From NCBI GenBank assembly GCA_003599885.1, contig QZKW01000025.1:1-39364 (forward strand): 39,364 nucleotides of DNA, given 5' to 3'. Shown here piece after piece: positions 26,587 through 35,536 of this stretch (positions are counted from its first letter, which is position 1; each line of letters starts with the position of its first letter). The notes under the pieces were generated by a model. It saw only the letters and a list, made by a program, of their open reading frames with translations. It was not told the DNA's origin and searched no databases. Made by a program: the position numbers and the translations under genes. This DNA comes from Desulfobacteraceae bacterium (GTDB lineage: Bacteria > Desulfobacterota > Desulfobacteria > Desulfobacterales > Desulfosalsimonadaceae).

Positions 26587-28524
26587 CTATTCGATCACAG
26601 AGGAGATAAAGCAACCGCCTCCGCCGCCACCTCCGCTGGATTTTGTAACAGTGACGTTCATTGCATTCGCCGGCGAAATCAGTCCTTTATTATCCGTAAC
26701 CGTCAGAGAGAATACAAATATAGTTGTGCTGTCAACAGCCGGAGCGGCAAATGTGGGTTTTGCGACAGAGTTACTGGATAAGGTTACTGCAATTCCGGTT
26801 GCATCCGTCTGGCTCCATGCATAACCCGCAACAGTTCCGTCCGGATCTGACGAGCCGGTTCCATCCAAAACAACCGTTGCCCCCGATTTGACGGACTGGT
26901 CCGGACCTGCATCTGCCGTTGGCTGCTGGTTCGGAATGACAGCGCCATCGTCATTGACAGTGACCATAACCGTATCGGAGTCCGTTGCGCCATCGTTATC
27001 GGTTACAGTCAGTGTAAAAGTCAAAACAGTTGCCGCACTGACGCTGGGCGCCGTGAATGTTGGCTGAACAGCAAACTTACTGGATAACGTCACCGCCGGA
27101 GATCCGCCGGTTTGATTCCATTCGCGAGTTGTGATGGTCCCATCAATATCGGTTGAGCCTGAGCCGTTCAGCGTGACGGTTCCTCCTTCCGTCACTGTTT
27201 GATCAGCTCCGGCATCAGCAACAGGCGACTGGTTGACAGGTTGGCCGGGCGGTTGAATGGTGATTGTAACCGTATCCGTATCTGACAATCCGCCATTGTC
27301 CGTCACGGTCAATGTATAAATCACGAAGCCGCTGGTGCTGGGGGCCGTAAAACTCGGGGTAGCGGTTGCCGGGTTAGCAAGAACCGGACTGATGGTTCCA
27401 CCGGATGCAACCCACTGATAGCTGAGCGCATTGTTGTCCGAGTCGGTTGAAGCCGATCCGCTCAGTTGCACCGTGTCGCCGTACTCGACGGTTTGAGGTG
27501 CACCGGCATTGGCGGTCGGTGCGACGTTATTCCATCTAACCGTCACCCGAACACTGTCCGTATCTTTTTTGCCGCCGGCATCAGTCACTGTAAGATGGAA
27601 AACCAGCGTATCGGTTGCTGCAGGTCCATTTAAATCTATCGCCGTAAATGAGGGATTCGGAGCCGTGGCGTCAATTGTGACACTATTGCCTTCTTTCTGT
27701 TCCCAGGCATAGGACACTCCAGCACTGGATCCGGAGCCGTTCAGAGTAACCTGCTGATTTTCATTCACTGTCTGATCAGTGCCGGCATATGCCAAAGGAC
27801 CAGGGCTGGTGCATTCAGCACTGTCTTCAGCGGTGGTGAATACTTCATACCCTTCGGCCATCCAGTCATCGATTCCGTCGGTCATATACTTGACTTTCAT
27901 AAAGCCCTGACCCGCCAGATTTTTGGCCGCGCCTTCACTGTTAGCGCCGGTTTGATCGTAAACCAGGACATCCATTGTTTTATAAGCACTCAGACCGGCT
28001 GTACTCGGTGTAAAGGCCTGTGAGTTGCTGTTCCAGACATAATTTTTGGCGCAAAGCAGATGGCTCTTATCGAATTGGGCAGCCTCGCTGACGTCCAGCA
28101 CCAGAACGTCACGGTTGCCGTCAAGCAAATTTCTGGCACCATTGAGATCAAGCGCAACAGTCGGGATATTTAATACAAAATAGGCGGTCACGCTTTTTGG
28201 GACATTGGTTACAGTAATGGGACTCGTGGTTCCGCTGACATCTCCTCCCCAATGATCAAACCTGTAATTTGCTGAAGAATTTGGAACTGCCGTAAGTTCA
28301 TATGAAAGTGCGCACGTATAGATTTGAGGATTTGTTGTCATTGGAATGGAAAATTGCGGTGATGTAATAATCCCGCTATTTGTAGGGCTGACAGCCACGG
28401 TCAGCGGTGGATTCCCTCAGCCGGCCTCAGCAGTTACAGGCGTCATGAAACATAAGGTTATAAAAATCAGAAAAAAGGCCTTCAAAAACAGCCTGGCATT
28501 TGAACATATGTCATTTTTTTGCAT
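26587..28524 (-). CDS. Secreted PKD-domain protein 2, predicted selenoprotein (Sec36), CFI tail
   Basis: 645 aa if UGA at 28417-28419 is selenocysteine. ATG at 28524 has GGAGAG 7 nt upstream. Order: signal peptide (1-34, core FLKAFFLIFITLCFM, likely cleavage near TAEA), Sec36 in EAG-U-GNP, an InlB-like repeat (~40-120), a rhodanese-like domain (~124-230) with Asp190 in place of catalytic Cys (VYDQTGANS), four PKD/REJ-type domains (~240-628) and a C-terminal tail of seven glycines followed by CFISSVIE (Cys638), resembling the CFI-box tails known on bacterial exported proteins. Paralogue of the gene immediately downstream; it has four PKD domains and no Fn3 or MopE parts. Function unknown. The alternative reading, a signal-less protein starting at GTG 28398, leaves the in-frame signal peptide, ribosome-binding site and promoter unexplained. 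Confidence 0.78.
27711..28121 (-). repeat. Copy B of long direct repeat shared by the two PKD genes
   Basis: Partner of 25541-25960; encodes the same degenerate rhodanese-like domain and the following PKD domain. The 3' halves of the two genes differ in domain content, so similarity is concentrated here. Confidence 0.8.
28387..28405 (-). promoter_or_regulatory. Putative bacterial SECIS hairpin, PKD gene 2
   Basis: Minus-strand RNA: 11 nt after the UGA, stem GCUGAC / GUCAGC (6 bp, perfect), loop CGUGGCU. Same distance, stem length, loop length and loop start (CGUG) as in the paralogue. Part of the pairing is dictated by codons for the shared LTV-x-VS peptide, so the element needs independent support. 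Confidence 0.6.
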
Positions 28525-28584
28525 GATCGTGCTCTCCATATCTCCTGGTATTGAAAAATCAAAAACAAACTTATTGGACAGGCT

Positions 28585-28614
28585 AACATAAAGAAGCCGT
28601 CGTTAGCTGGTCAA
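28585..28614 (-). promoter_or_regulatory. Promoter candidate for PKD gene 2
   Basis: Minus strand: TTGACC (28609-28614), 18-nt spacer, TATGTT (28585-28590, 4 of 6). Leader of about 54 nt to the ATG at 28524. The -35 context ATTGTTTGAC matches that of PKD gene 1. Confidence 0.45.
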
Positions 28615-28715
28615 ACAATAAATAGAGTAAAATCCGGTCTATACCGCCTTAAATACGGCCCATACGCTGCCAGAGACGTCCCACACCCGGCCCGAAAAAA
28701 AGCTTAAGCATCCAA

Positions 28716-28730
28716 TATCACATTGTGATA
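28716..28730. promoter_or_regulatory. Perfect 15-bp palindrome, possible operator
   Basis: TATCACA-T-TGTGATA lies between the divergent PKD gene 2 and metF-like transcription units. Half-sites TCACA/TGTGA are those of CRP/FNR-type regulators but in the outward order and with one central base, so it is not a standard CRP or FNR site. The remaining 28525-28994 stretch holds promoters and no recognisable gene. Confidence 0.4.
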
Positions 28731-28842
28731 GACACATACAACAAAAAACTTAAATTGCAGGAGATGAAACACTGATTTAAAACATGAATGCTGTTCATTC
28801 TTTTTTATATATGTATTGACGCAAAAATACCATTTACGCCTA

Positions 28843-28871
28843 TTGACACTGTTATTTTTTTTTAGTAATCA
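28843..28871 (+). promoter_or_regulatory. Promoter candidate for metF-hdrA-mvhD operon
   Basis: TTGACA (28843-28848), 17-nt spacer containing a T-run, weak -10 TAATCA (28866-28871). A second TTGACG lies at 28816. Position suits the operon starting at 28995 but the -10 is poor. Confidence 0.3.
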
Positions 28872-28994
28872 TGTATGAACTTTTTTTCCGCCGTGCATGA
28901 TACGGCAGTCATTAATCGATCATCACATCATTTATAATATTCATTAATCGGAATGGGTCCTGGATCAAATGGATCATGTTTTCTGGAGGATGCT

Positions 28995-29879
28995 ATGGAT
29001 CTGAAGCGCAGCCTGGAAGCCGGGGATTTTGTCGTTATCGCGGAAATGGAGCCGCCGAAAGGGGTGGATATCACCGCAATGGTCAGCAATGCGACAAAAG
29101 TCAAAGAAGAAGTCGCAGCCTTTATGGTGCCTGAAATGAGTAATGCGGTGATGCGCATGAGCGCTCTGGGGGGCGCCATGATTCTTCAGGGGAAACGGAT
29201 GGATACCATCATGCAGGTCTGCTGCCGGGACCGGAACCGGATCGCACTTCAGGCTGATCTTCTGGCTGCGTCCGCGTGCGGCATCCGGAATATCATGGCG
29301 GTAACCGGCGAAGCCCCCAGTTTTGGCGACCATCATCAGGCAACGGCCGTTTATGATATCACGATTGATGAATTATTGCAGACCATCCAGGGACTTCAGA
29401 CAGGTAAAGATATGGCGGGCATCGAGCTGACGGGTTCCCCGGAATTTCTGGTCGGATCAACCGTCAACGCCGGACTGGAGGGGAGCGCCCTGTCTCAGGA
29501 GATTGAGGCCATGAAGCGCAAAATCGACGCCGGGGTCCGCTTTTTTATCACGCCTCCCGTGTTTGACGTTGCCGCCATGGAGCCATTTATGTGCGAGACT
29601 GCGTCACAACACATCGATACAAAACATATTCATATCATTCCCTCGGTCGTGCTGCTCAAATCCCTGGGCATGGCCCGGTATATGGCTAAAAACATGAAAC
29701 ATATCCGCATTTCCGACGCCCTGATCAAACGCATCCAAAACGCGCCGGACAAGGTGCGGGAATGCGTCCGGATCGCATCTGAGACAGTCTCGGACATCAA
29801 ATCCAATGGGTTCAGCGGAGCCATGATTTCCACCATGGGTTGGGAAGACCGGCTTCAAGATATTATTCACGGCATCTAA
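28995..29879 (+). CDS. Methylenetetrahydrofolate reductase-like protein (MetF family, copy 1)
   Basis: 294 aa from ATG at 28995, which has GGAGG 5 nt upstream. FAD-dependent TIM-barrel of the MetF family, which interconverts 5,10-methylene- and 5-methyl-tetrahydrofolate. Visible: the catalytic-Glu region [10 protein letters not shown] (~15-24), [16 protein letters not shown] (~75-90), [16 protein letters not shown] (~100-115) and [12 protein letters not shown] (~180-191), where the family usually has FxxTQxxF. It is diverged from the second MetF at 35533, which retains QTQ. First gene of the cluster, 16 bp before hdrA. It may be a true reductase or a C1-related paralogue partnering the Hdr module. 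Confidence 0.82.
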   Translation: MDLKRSLEAGDFVVIAEMEPPKGVDITAMVSNATKVKEEVAAFMVPEMSNAVMRMSALGGAMILQGKRMDTIMQVCCRDRNRIALQADLLAASACGIRNIMAVTGEAPSFGDHHQATAVYDITIDELLQTIQGLQTGKDMAGIELTGSPEFLVGSTVNAGLEGSALSQEIEAMKRKIDAGVRFFITPPVFDVAAMEPFMCETASQHIDTKHIHIIPSVVLLKSLGMARYMAKNMKHIRISDALIKRIQNAPDKVRECVRIASETVSDIKSNGFSGAMISTMGWEDRLQDIIHGI

Positions 29880-29895
29880 TTTTAGGGAGAACGGA

Positions 29896-32800
29896 ATGGA
29901 TCAAAAATCCGAACCTGTGAAGATTTCATCCAAGAACGATACCGTCGGCTCGGCCATGGTGGTCGGGGCCGGCATTGCAGGCATGCAGGCGGCCATTGAT
30001 CTGGCCAATTCAGGATATTATGTCTATCTCCTGGAAAAATCATCCGCCATCGGCGGGCTTATGTCACAGCTCGACAAGACCTTTCCCACCAATGACTGCG
30101 CCATGTGAGTCATCTCACCCAAACTGGTCGAGGTCGGCCGGCATTTAAACATAGAACTGAGAACCGGAACGGAAGTACTGGCGCTTGAGGGCGAACCCGG
30201 AAAATTCAAAGCGAAAATCCGCCAGGAAGCCCGGTATGTGGATCTTTCCAAATGCACCAGCTGCGGCGAATGCGCCAAAGTCTGCCCCATTGATGTGTCC
30301 AACGAACAGGACAAGGGTTTGTCCACCCGCAAGGCGGTTTACAAAAAATATCCCCAGGCCATCCCCGGCGCGTTTGCCATCAGCAAACGCGGCACCGCGC
30401 CCTGCAAAGCCACCTGCCCGGCCCATGTCAGCATTCAGGGATACATCGCCCTGATCCATCAGGGCAAATACGCGGAAGCATTAAAACTGTTTAAGCAGGA
30501 CCACCCGTTTCCGGGAATCTGCGGTCGGGTTTGTCACCATCCCTGCGAAGGCATCTGCACCCGGAACGATTATGACGAGCCCCTGGCCATCCGGGAACTC
30601 CACCGGTTCCTGGCGGATTGGGAACACACTCAGGAAGCCCCTTTTGTCCCCGCAGTCCCTGAAAAAAAGGATGAAAAAATCGCCATCGTGGGTTCCGGGC
30701 CCGCAGGCCTGGCTGCCGCCTATTTTCTGGCCCTCCAGGGCTACGGCGTCACTATTTTTGAAAAACTGCCGGTGGCGGGCGGCATGATGGCCGTTGGCAT
30801 CCCCGAATACCGGCTTCCGAGACATATCCTGAAAGATGAAATCGAAACCATTGAAAAAATGGGCGTGACCATCCGGACAGGGGTGACCTTCGGCAAGGAT
30901 ATCACTCTGGACAGCTTGAAATCCGACGGTTTTTCCGCTGTTTTCATGGCCATCGGCCTGCATGGCGGGCGCCGGCTCGGGGTCAAAAACGAAGACGTCG
31001 AGGGGGTCCTTCAGGGCGTTGATTTTCTGAGGGATGTGGCTCTCAATAATCCGGTGTCTATTGGTGACGACGTTCTGGTTATCGGCGGCGGCAACGTGGC
31101 CATTGACGTGGCTCTGTGCGCCAAACGCAAAGGCGCCAAAAACGTGACCCTGGTCTGCCTGGAAGCCAGAGACAAGATGCCGGCCTGGGAGCATGAAATC
31201 CGGGAAGCCCTGGAAGGAGACATCAAGATCGTCAATAACTTCGGGCCCAAGGACTTTTTTATCGACAGCAGCAACCGGGTATCGGGCATTGAATTCAAAA
31301 CCTGCACGGCGGTGTTCGATGAGAACGGCCGTTTCAACCCCAGTTATGACGAATCCGCCTGCCAGGCGTTTTTCGGCGACACCATCATTGTGTCCATCGG
31401 GCAAAGCACCAACCGGGAGTTTATCGCCGAACAAGGCATTGCGCTGACCCGGGTGGGCGGTCTTGAGGCCGACCCGGTAACGCTTCAGACACCCATCGAC
31501 TGGGTTTTTGCCGGCGGGGACGCATTTTACGGCCCCAAATCCGTAGTGGACGCAGTTGCCTGCGGCAAGGAAGCGGCGGAAAGCATCCACCGGTTTTTAA
31601 ACGGCCTGGATTTACGGGCAGACCGCGAAAAAGTATGGGAATATGAAAAACCCGAAATCAAAAATGAACCGATGAAATTGCGGACAAACGTCCGCTGTCT
31701 GGATCCGGCCGCCCGGGAATGCAATTTTCTGGAAGTTTCCTTTGGCTACAATGAAAGCGAAGCCAAAGCCGAAGCCGACCGCTGCCTCAAATGCGGCATC
31801 TGCTCCGAGTGCTACCAGTGCGTGGACGCCTGCCTTGCCGGCGCCATCGACCACTCCCAGAAAGCGATTGAGGAAATTGTGGACATCGGGTCCGTTATTC
31901 TATGCCCTGGAAACGATGTGTTCGACCCGTCCACCCTGGATGATATTTATCATTATAAGACCAGCCCCAACGTACTCACCAGTCTGGAATTTGAACGCAT
32001 CCTTTCCGCATCCGGCCCCACCATGGGTCATCTGGTGCGGCCGTCCGACAAAAAGGAACCGGAACGCATCGCCTGGCTCCAGTGCATCGGCTCCCGGGAC
32101 AATAACCGGTGCGGCAACGGCTATTGTTCATCCGTATGCTGCATGTACGCGGTCAAAGAAGCCATGATTGCCAAGGAGCATTCCAAGAATCCTCTAGACA
32201 CCGTGATTTTCAACATGGATATCCGGACGTTTGGCAAGGATTATGAAAAATATTATCTCCGGGCCAAAAACGATGACGGTGTGCGATTTGAAAAAGCCAG
32301 AATCCATACCATTGATGAGATCGGTGACACCGGTAATCTGAGACTCCGGTACGCAGAGGAGTCCGGCGCCATCCGGGAAGAAGAATTCGACATGGTGGTT
32401 CTGTCGGTGGGTCTTCAGGCGTCTCCATCCGCCATTCACACGGCCAAACTTCTGGACATTGATCTGGATAAAAACAATTTTGCCGTCACCCACCCCTTCA
32501 CGCCCGTGGAAACCAGCCGGCCCGGCGTTTTTGCCTGCGGTGTTTTCCAGGGGCCCAAAGACATCCCATCCTCGGTCACTGAAGCCAGTGCCGCAGCATG
32601 CGCAGCCGGCCGTTACATGGCCGAAGGCCGGGGCACCCGCGTCAAACAGGTGGATGTGCCTGATGAAATTGATGTCAGCGGCGAGCCCCGCATCGGCGTG
32701 TTTGTCTGCGACTGCGGCATTAATATCGCCGGCATTGTGGATGTGCCCGGCGTCCGGGAATACGCCACCACCCTGCCGAACGTGGTCGGCGCCTACGAAA

Positions 32801-34350
32801 ACCTCTTCACGTGCAGCCAGGATGCCCAGGACCAGATGAAGGAAATCATCAAAGAAAACCGGTTGAACCGGATTGTGGTCTCTTCCTGCACCCCGAAAAC
32901 CCATGAACCGATTTTCATGGACACTTTAGAAAAATGCGGCCTGAACAAGTACCTGTTTGAAATGGCCAATATCCGCAACCAGAACTCCTGGGTCCATTCC
33001 GGCTCACCGGAACAGGCCACGCAAAAAGCCAAGGACCTGATCCGAATGTCCGTGGCCCGGGCCGCTTCCCTCAAACCGCTGCATGAACGGCAGATACCGG
33101 TTACTTACCGGGCGCTCGTCGTGGGCGGGGGCGTTGCCGGAATGAATGCGGCCCTGGGTCTCGCGGAACAGGGATTTGAAGTGGTGCTCGTGGAAAAAGA
33201 AGCCCAGCTCGGCGGACTTGCCAACCGGCTGCTCAAAACCATTGAAGGCGCTGATATTCAAGCCTATCTCAGTCAATTGACGGACAGGGTCAAGAACAAC
33301 CCCAAAATCCAGGTGCTGACCCAGTCCCTGATTGTTGATTTTTCAGGATTCAAAGGCAATTTTAAAACAGAAGTCCTGGTGGGTCCCGGCATGTATGAAC
33401 GCAAAATCGATCACGGGGTCATTATCCTCGCCACCGGCGGCACCGAATACCAGCCAAAGGAATACCTCTACGGTCAGCATCCGGGAGTATTAACGCAAAT
33501 TGAACTTTCTTCCCGTCTTGAAACCGGGGCCGCCGGTCTTGACCAGGTGGTCATGATCCAGTGTGTGGGCTCCAGAAACGAAGAGAACCCCAACTGCTCC
33601 AGAATCTGCTGCCAGAACGCCATTAAAAACGCCATCCACATCAAGGAACTGAGTCCGGAAACCCAGGTGTTTATACTCTACCGGGACATCCGGACATATG
33701 GTCTGATGGAACAATATTATACCAAAGCCCGAGAACTCGGCGTGTTCTTTTTCCGGTTCCACGAGCAGGAGCCGCCGGAAGTCACTCAATCGGATGAGGG
33801 TCTCACCGTCACCTTCACCGACATTATCCTGGGCAGAAAACTCTCCGTGGACACGGATCTTGTGGTTTTGAGCGCCGGCGTCCGGGCCGAGGACACCGAG
33901 GAACTTGCCTCCATCATGAAGCTGGGCCGGAACGCGGAAAATTACTTTATCGAGGCCCATGTCAAGCTCCGGCCCGTTGAAATGGCCACCGAAGGCATTT
34001 TTGTCTGCGGAACGGCCCACAGCCCGAAACTGATCACGGAAACCATCGCCCAGGCCCAGGCTGCGGCTTCCCGGGCCACCACCTTCCTGTCAAAGCCGCA
34101 CCTGACCCTTTCGGCGGTCACAGCCTGCGTAACCCAGGAACTATGCGCATCCTGCCTGATCTGTGTCCGGAGTTGCCCGTATAATGTTCCCCGAATTAAC
34201 GAAGAAGGCGTCAGTTTTATTGACGATGCCCTGTGCCAGGGCTGCGGAGCGTGTGCCGCCGAATGCCCGGCCAAGGCCATTGACCTCAACTGGTATGAAG
34301 ATGAACAACTGCTGAGCAAGGTAGACGCCTTGCTGGAGGGAGTGCTATGA
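29896..34350 (+). CDS. hdrA: HdrA-GltD-HdrA fusion, selenocysteine-containing heterodisulfide reductase subunit A
   Basis: 1484 aa when UGA at 30106-30108 is read as Sec71, in [19 protein letters not shown], the position of a conserved HdrA cysteine; Sec-containing HdrA is known in deltaproteobacteria. Order: HdrA N-terminal FAD segment (1-~110, [12 protein letters not shown]), [4Fe-4S] motif [12 protein letters not shown] (~120), GltD/NfnB-like part with Cys-rich start (APCKATCP, ~168) and GSGPAG (~266), HdrA-type Cys region [18 protein letters not shown] (~629), a second HdrA with [10 protein letters not shown] (~935) and FAD motif [10 protein letters not shown] (~1074), and two C-terminal [4Fe-4S] motifs ([24 protein letters not shown], ~1417-1460). 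Cytoplasmic electron hub, possibly flavin-based bifurcation. GGGAGA precedes the ATG. The stop overlaps mvhD by ATGA. Any annotation stopping at the UGA would wrongly split the gene. Confidence 0.93.
30124..30141 (+). promoter_or_regulatory. Putative bacterial SECIS hairpin in hdrA
   Basis: Starts 15 nt after the UGA: stem CUGGUC / GGCCGG (6 bp with two G-U pairs), loop GAGGUC, which resembles the E. coli fdhF SECIS loop AGGUCU. Supports decoding of UGA 30106 as Sec. Confidence 0.65.
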
Positions 34351-34778
34351 GTCTGGAATTTGAGCCCGTTATTCTTGCCTTCTGCTGCAACTACTGAGGG
34401 TATTCCGCTGCGGACCTGGCAGGTTCGATGCGACTGAATTATCCCACCAGTATCAAAATCGTCCGTGTGCCCTGCACCGGAAAAGTCGATGTGCTTCATA
34501 TGCTCCGGGCTTTTGAAAAAGGCGCTGACGGCGTATGCGTCATCGGATGTATGGAAGGCGACTGTCATTTTAAATCCGGAAATTTCAGGGCCCGCAAGCG
34601 GACGGAACAGGTGGCGAAAATTCTCGACACCATCGGCGTGGGCGGCGGCCGGGTCAAAATGTATAATCTCTCTTCCGGCGAAGGCCCGACCTTTGCCCGA
34701 TATGCCAATGAAATACATGGAATCATAATGGATCTGGGACCCAATCCCATCAAATTAAAAAAGGATAAGGCCGCGTAA
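34347..34778 (+). CDS. mvhD: MvhD/FlpD family protein, selenocysteine-containing
   Basis: 143 aa, read through UGA at 34395-34397 (Sec17). The N-terminus FCCNY-U-GYSAADLAG matches the MvhD/FlpD FxCNWCxYxxADLAG signature with Sec in place of the second Cys. Further motifs: IVRVPCTGKVDVLHML (~36-51) and VIGCMEGDCHF (~64-74), a [2Fe-2S]-binding Cys set. MvhD transfers electrons between a hydrogenase, formate dehydrogenase or other donor and HdrA. The ATG overlaps the hdrA stop (ATGA). No hydrogenase subunits MvhA/G are present here, so the electron donor must be encoded elsewhere. Starting at the ATG at 34428 would drop the metal-binding N-terminus. Confidence 0.93.
34412..34426 (+). promoter_or_regulatory. 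Putative bacterial SECIS hairpin in mvhD
   Basis: 14 nt after the UGA: stem GGACCU / AGGUUC (6 bp, one G-U) with loop GGC. Small loop but correct placement and a leading G. Confidence 0.5.
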
Positions 34779-34816
34779 GAGCCGGAACGTATGTCTTGAA
34801 ATGAACGTTCCGGTTC
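34779..34816 (+). promoter_or_regulatory. Strong intra-operon hairpin between mvhD and metV
   Basis: GAGCCGGAACGT pairs with ACGTTCCGGTTC over 12 bp (one G-U wobble) around a 14-nt loop, directly after the mvhD stop. No U-tract follows, so it is more likely an mRNA-stabilising or processing element that sets different levels of upstream and downstream products than a terminator. Confidence 0.5.
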
Positions 34817-34867
34817 CACGTGCGTTTCACCGATCATGAAATCTTTATATAAGGAAAGGTCGAATTT

Positions 34868-35536
34868 ATGATTGTTGCTGATCGAAAACCGATTGAGGAA
34901 ATCATTGGCTATGTTGAAAATTGCCGGAAAATCCTCATTCTGGGTTGCAATGAATGCGTCACCGTATGTGAAGCCGGCGGCAAAAAAGAAGTCGGCGTAT
35001 TGGCGTCCGCGCTTCGGATGTATTTCCTGAACCAGGGGAAAGACACCAAAATCGACGAGATCACGCTGGAAAGACAGTGCGACCACGAGTACCTGGAAGA
35101 AATCCGCGATGTGGCCGACACCTATGACGCCATCGTGTCTCTGGCGTGCGGTGTGGGCGTCCAGTTCATGGCGGAAAAATACAATTCCACCGCCATCTAT
35201 CCGGGGGTGAACACCTGTTTTCTGGGGGCCACGGAGCACCGGGGGCTCTGGACCGAACGGTGCCAGGCTTGCGGCAACTGCCTGCTGGCCATTACCGGCG
35301 GCATCTGCCCGGTTTCCCGATGCGCCAAGCGGCTGCTCAACGGCCCCTGCGGCGGGTCAGGCAAAGGCAAATGCGAAATCAGCACCGACATTCCCTGCGC
35401 ATGGCAGCTGATCATTGATCGATTGAAGGCGTTAGACAGACTGGATGACTATGAAAAAGTCTGTCCCATCAAGGACTGGTCCACAGATCGGGCCGGCGGG
35501 CCCCGCAAAGTCGTCAGGGAGGATGTGCAGATATGA
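34868..35536 (+). CDS. metV: MetV-like protein (methylenetetrahydrofolate reductase C-terminal/zinc-finger family)
   Basis: 222 aa. MTHFR C-terminal family as found in MetV, the partner of MetF in acetogens. Cys-rich motifs: LGCNECVTVCEAGG (~26-39), LACGVGVQF (~94), CQACGNCLLAITGGICPVSRCAKRL (in pieces, ~135-160) and the signature LLNGPCGGSGKGKCE (~159-173). AAGGAAAGG precedes the ATG. Its stop overlaps metF by ATGA, so the pair is translationally coupled, as expected for a MetFV complex that draws electrons from the Hdr-Mvh module. Confidence 0.9.
   Translation: MIVADRKPIEEIIGYVENCRKILILGCNECVTVCEAGGKKEVGVLASALRMYFLNQGKDTKIDEITLERQCDHEYLEEIRDVADTYDAIVSLACGVGVQFMAEKYNSTAIYPGVNTCFLGATEHRGLWTERCQACGNCLLAITGGICPVSRCAKRLLNGPCGGSGKGKCEISTDIPCAWQLIIDRLKALDRLDDYEKVCPIKDWSTDRAGGPRKVVREDVQI

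Noticed and set aside
28716-28730. A standard CRP or FNR binding site
   Set aside because: The half-sites are in outward order (TCACA then TGTGA) with one central base, not TGTGA-N6-TCACA.
30106-30108. hdrA as a pseudogene interrupted by a stop codon
   Set aside because: UGA falls exactly on a conserved HdrA cysteine position, the downstream 1400 codons are intact, and a SECIS-like hairpin follows; selenocysteine explains this better.
30481-31590. 369-codon minus-strand open frame opposite hdrA
   Set aside because: Antisense to the conserved GltD-like part of hdrA, low-complexity translation, no family match; a by-product of GC-rich codons.
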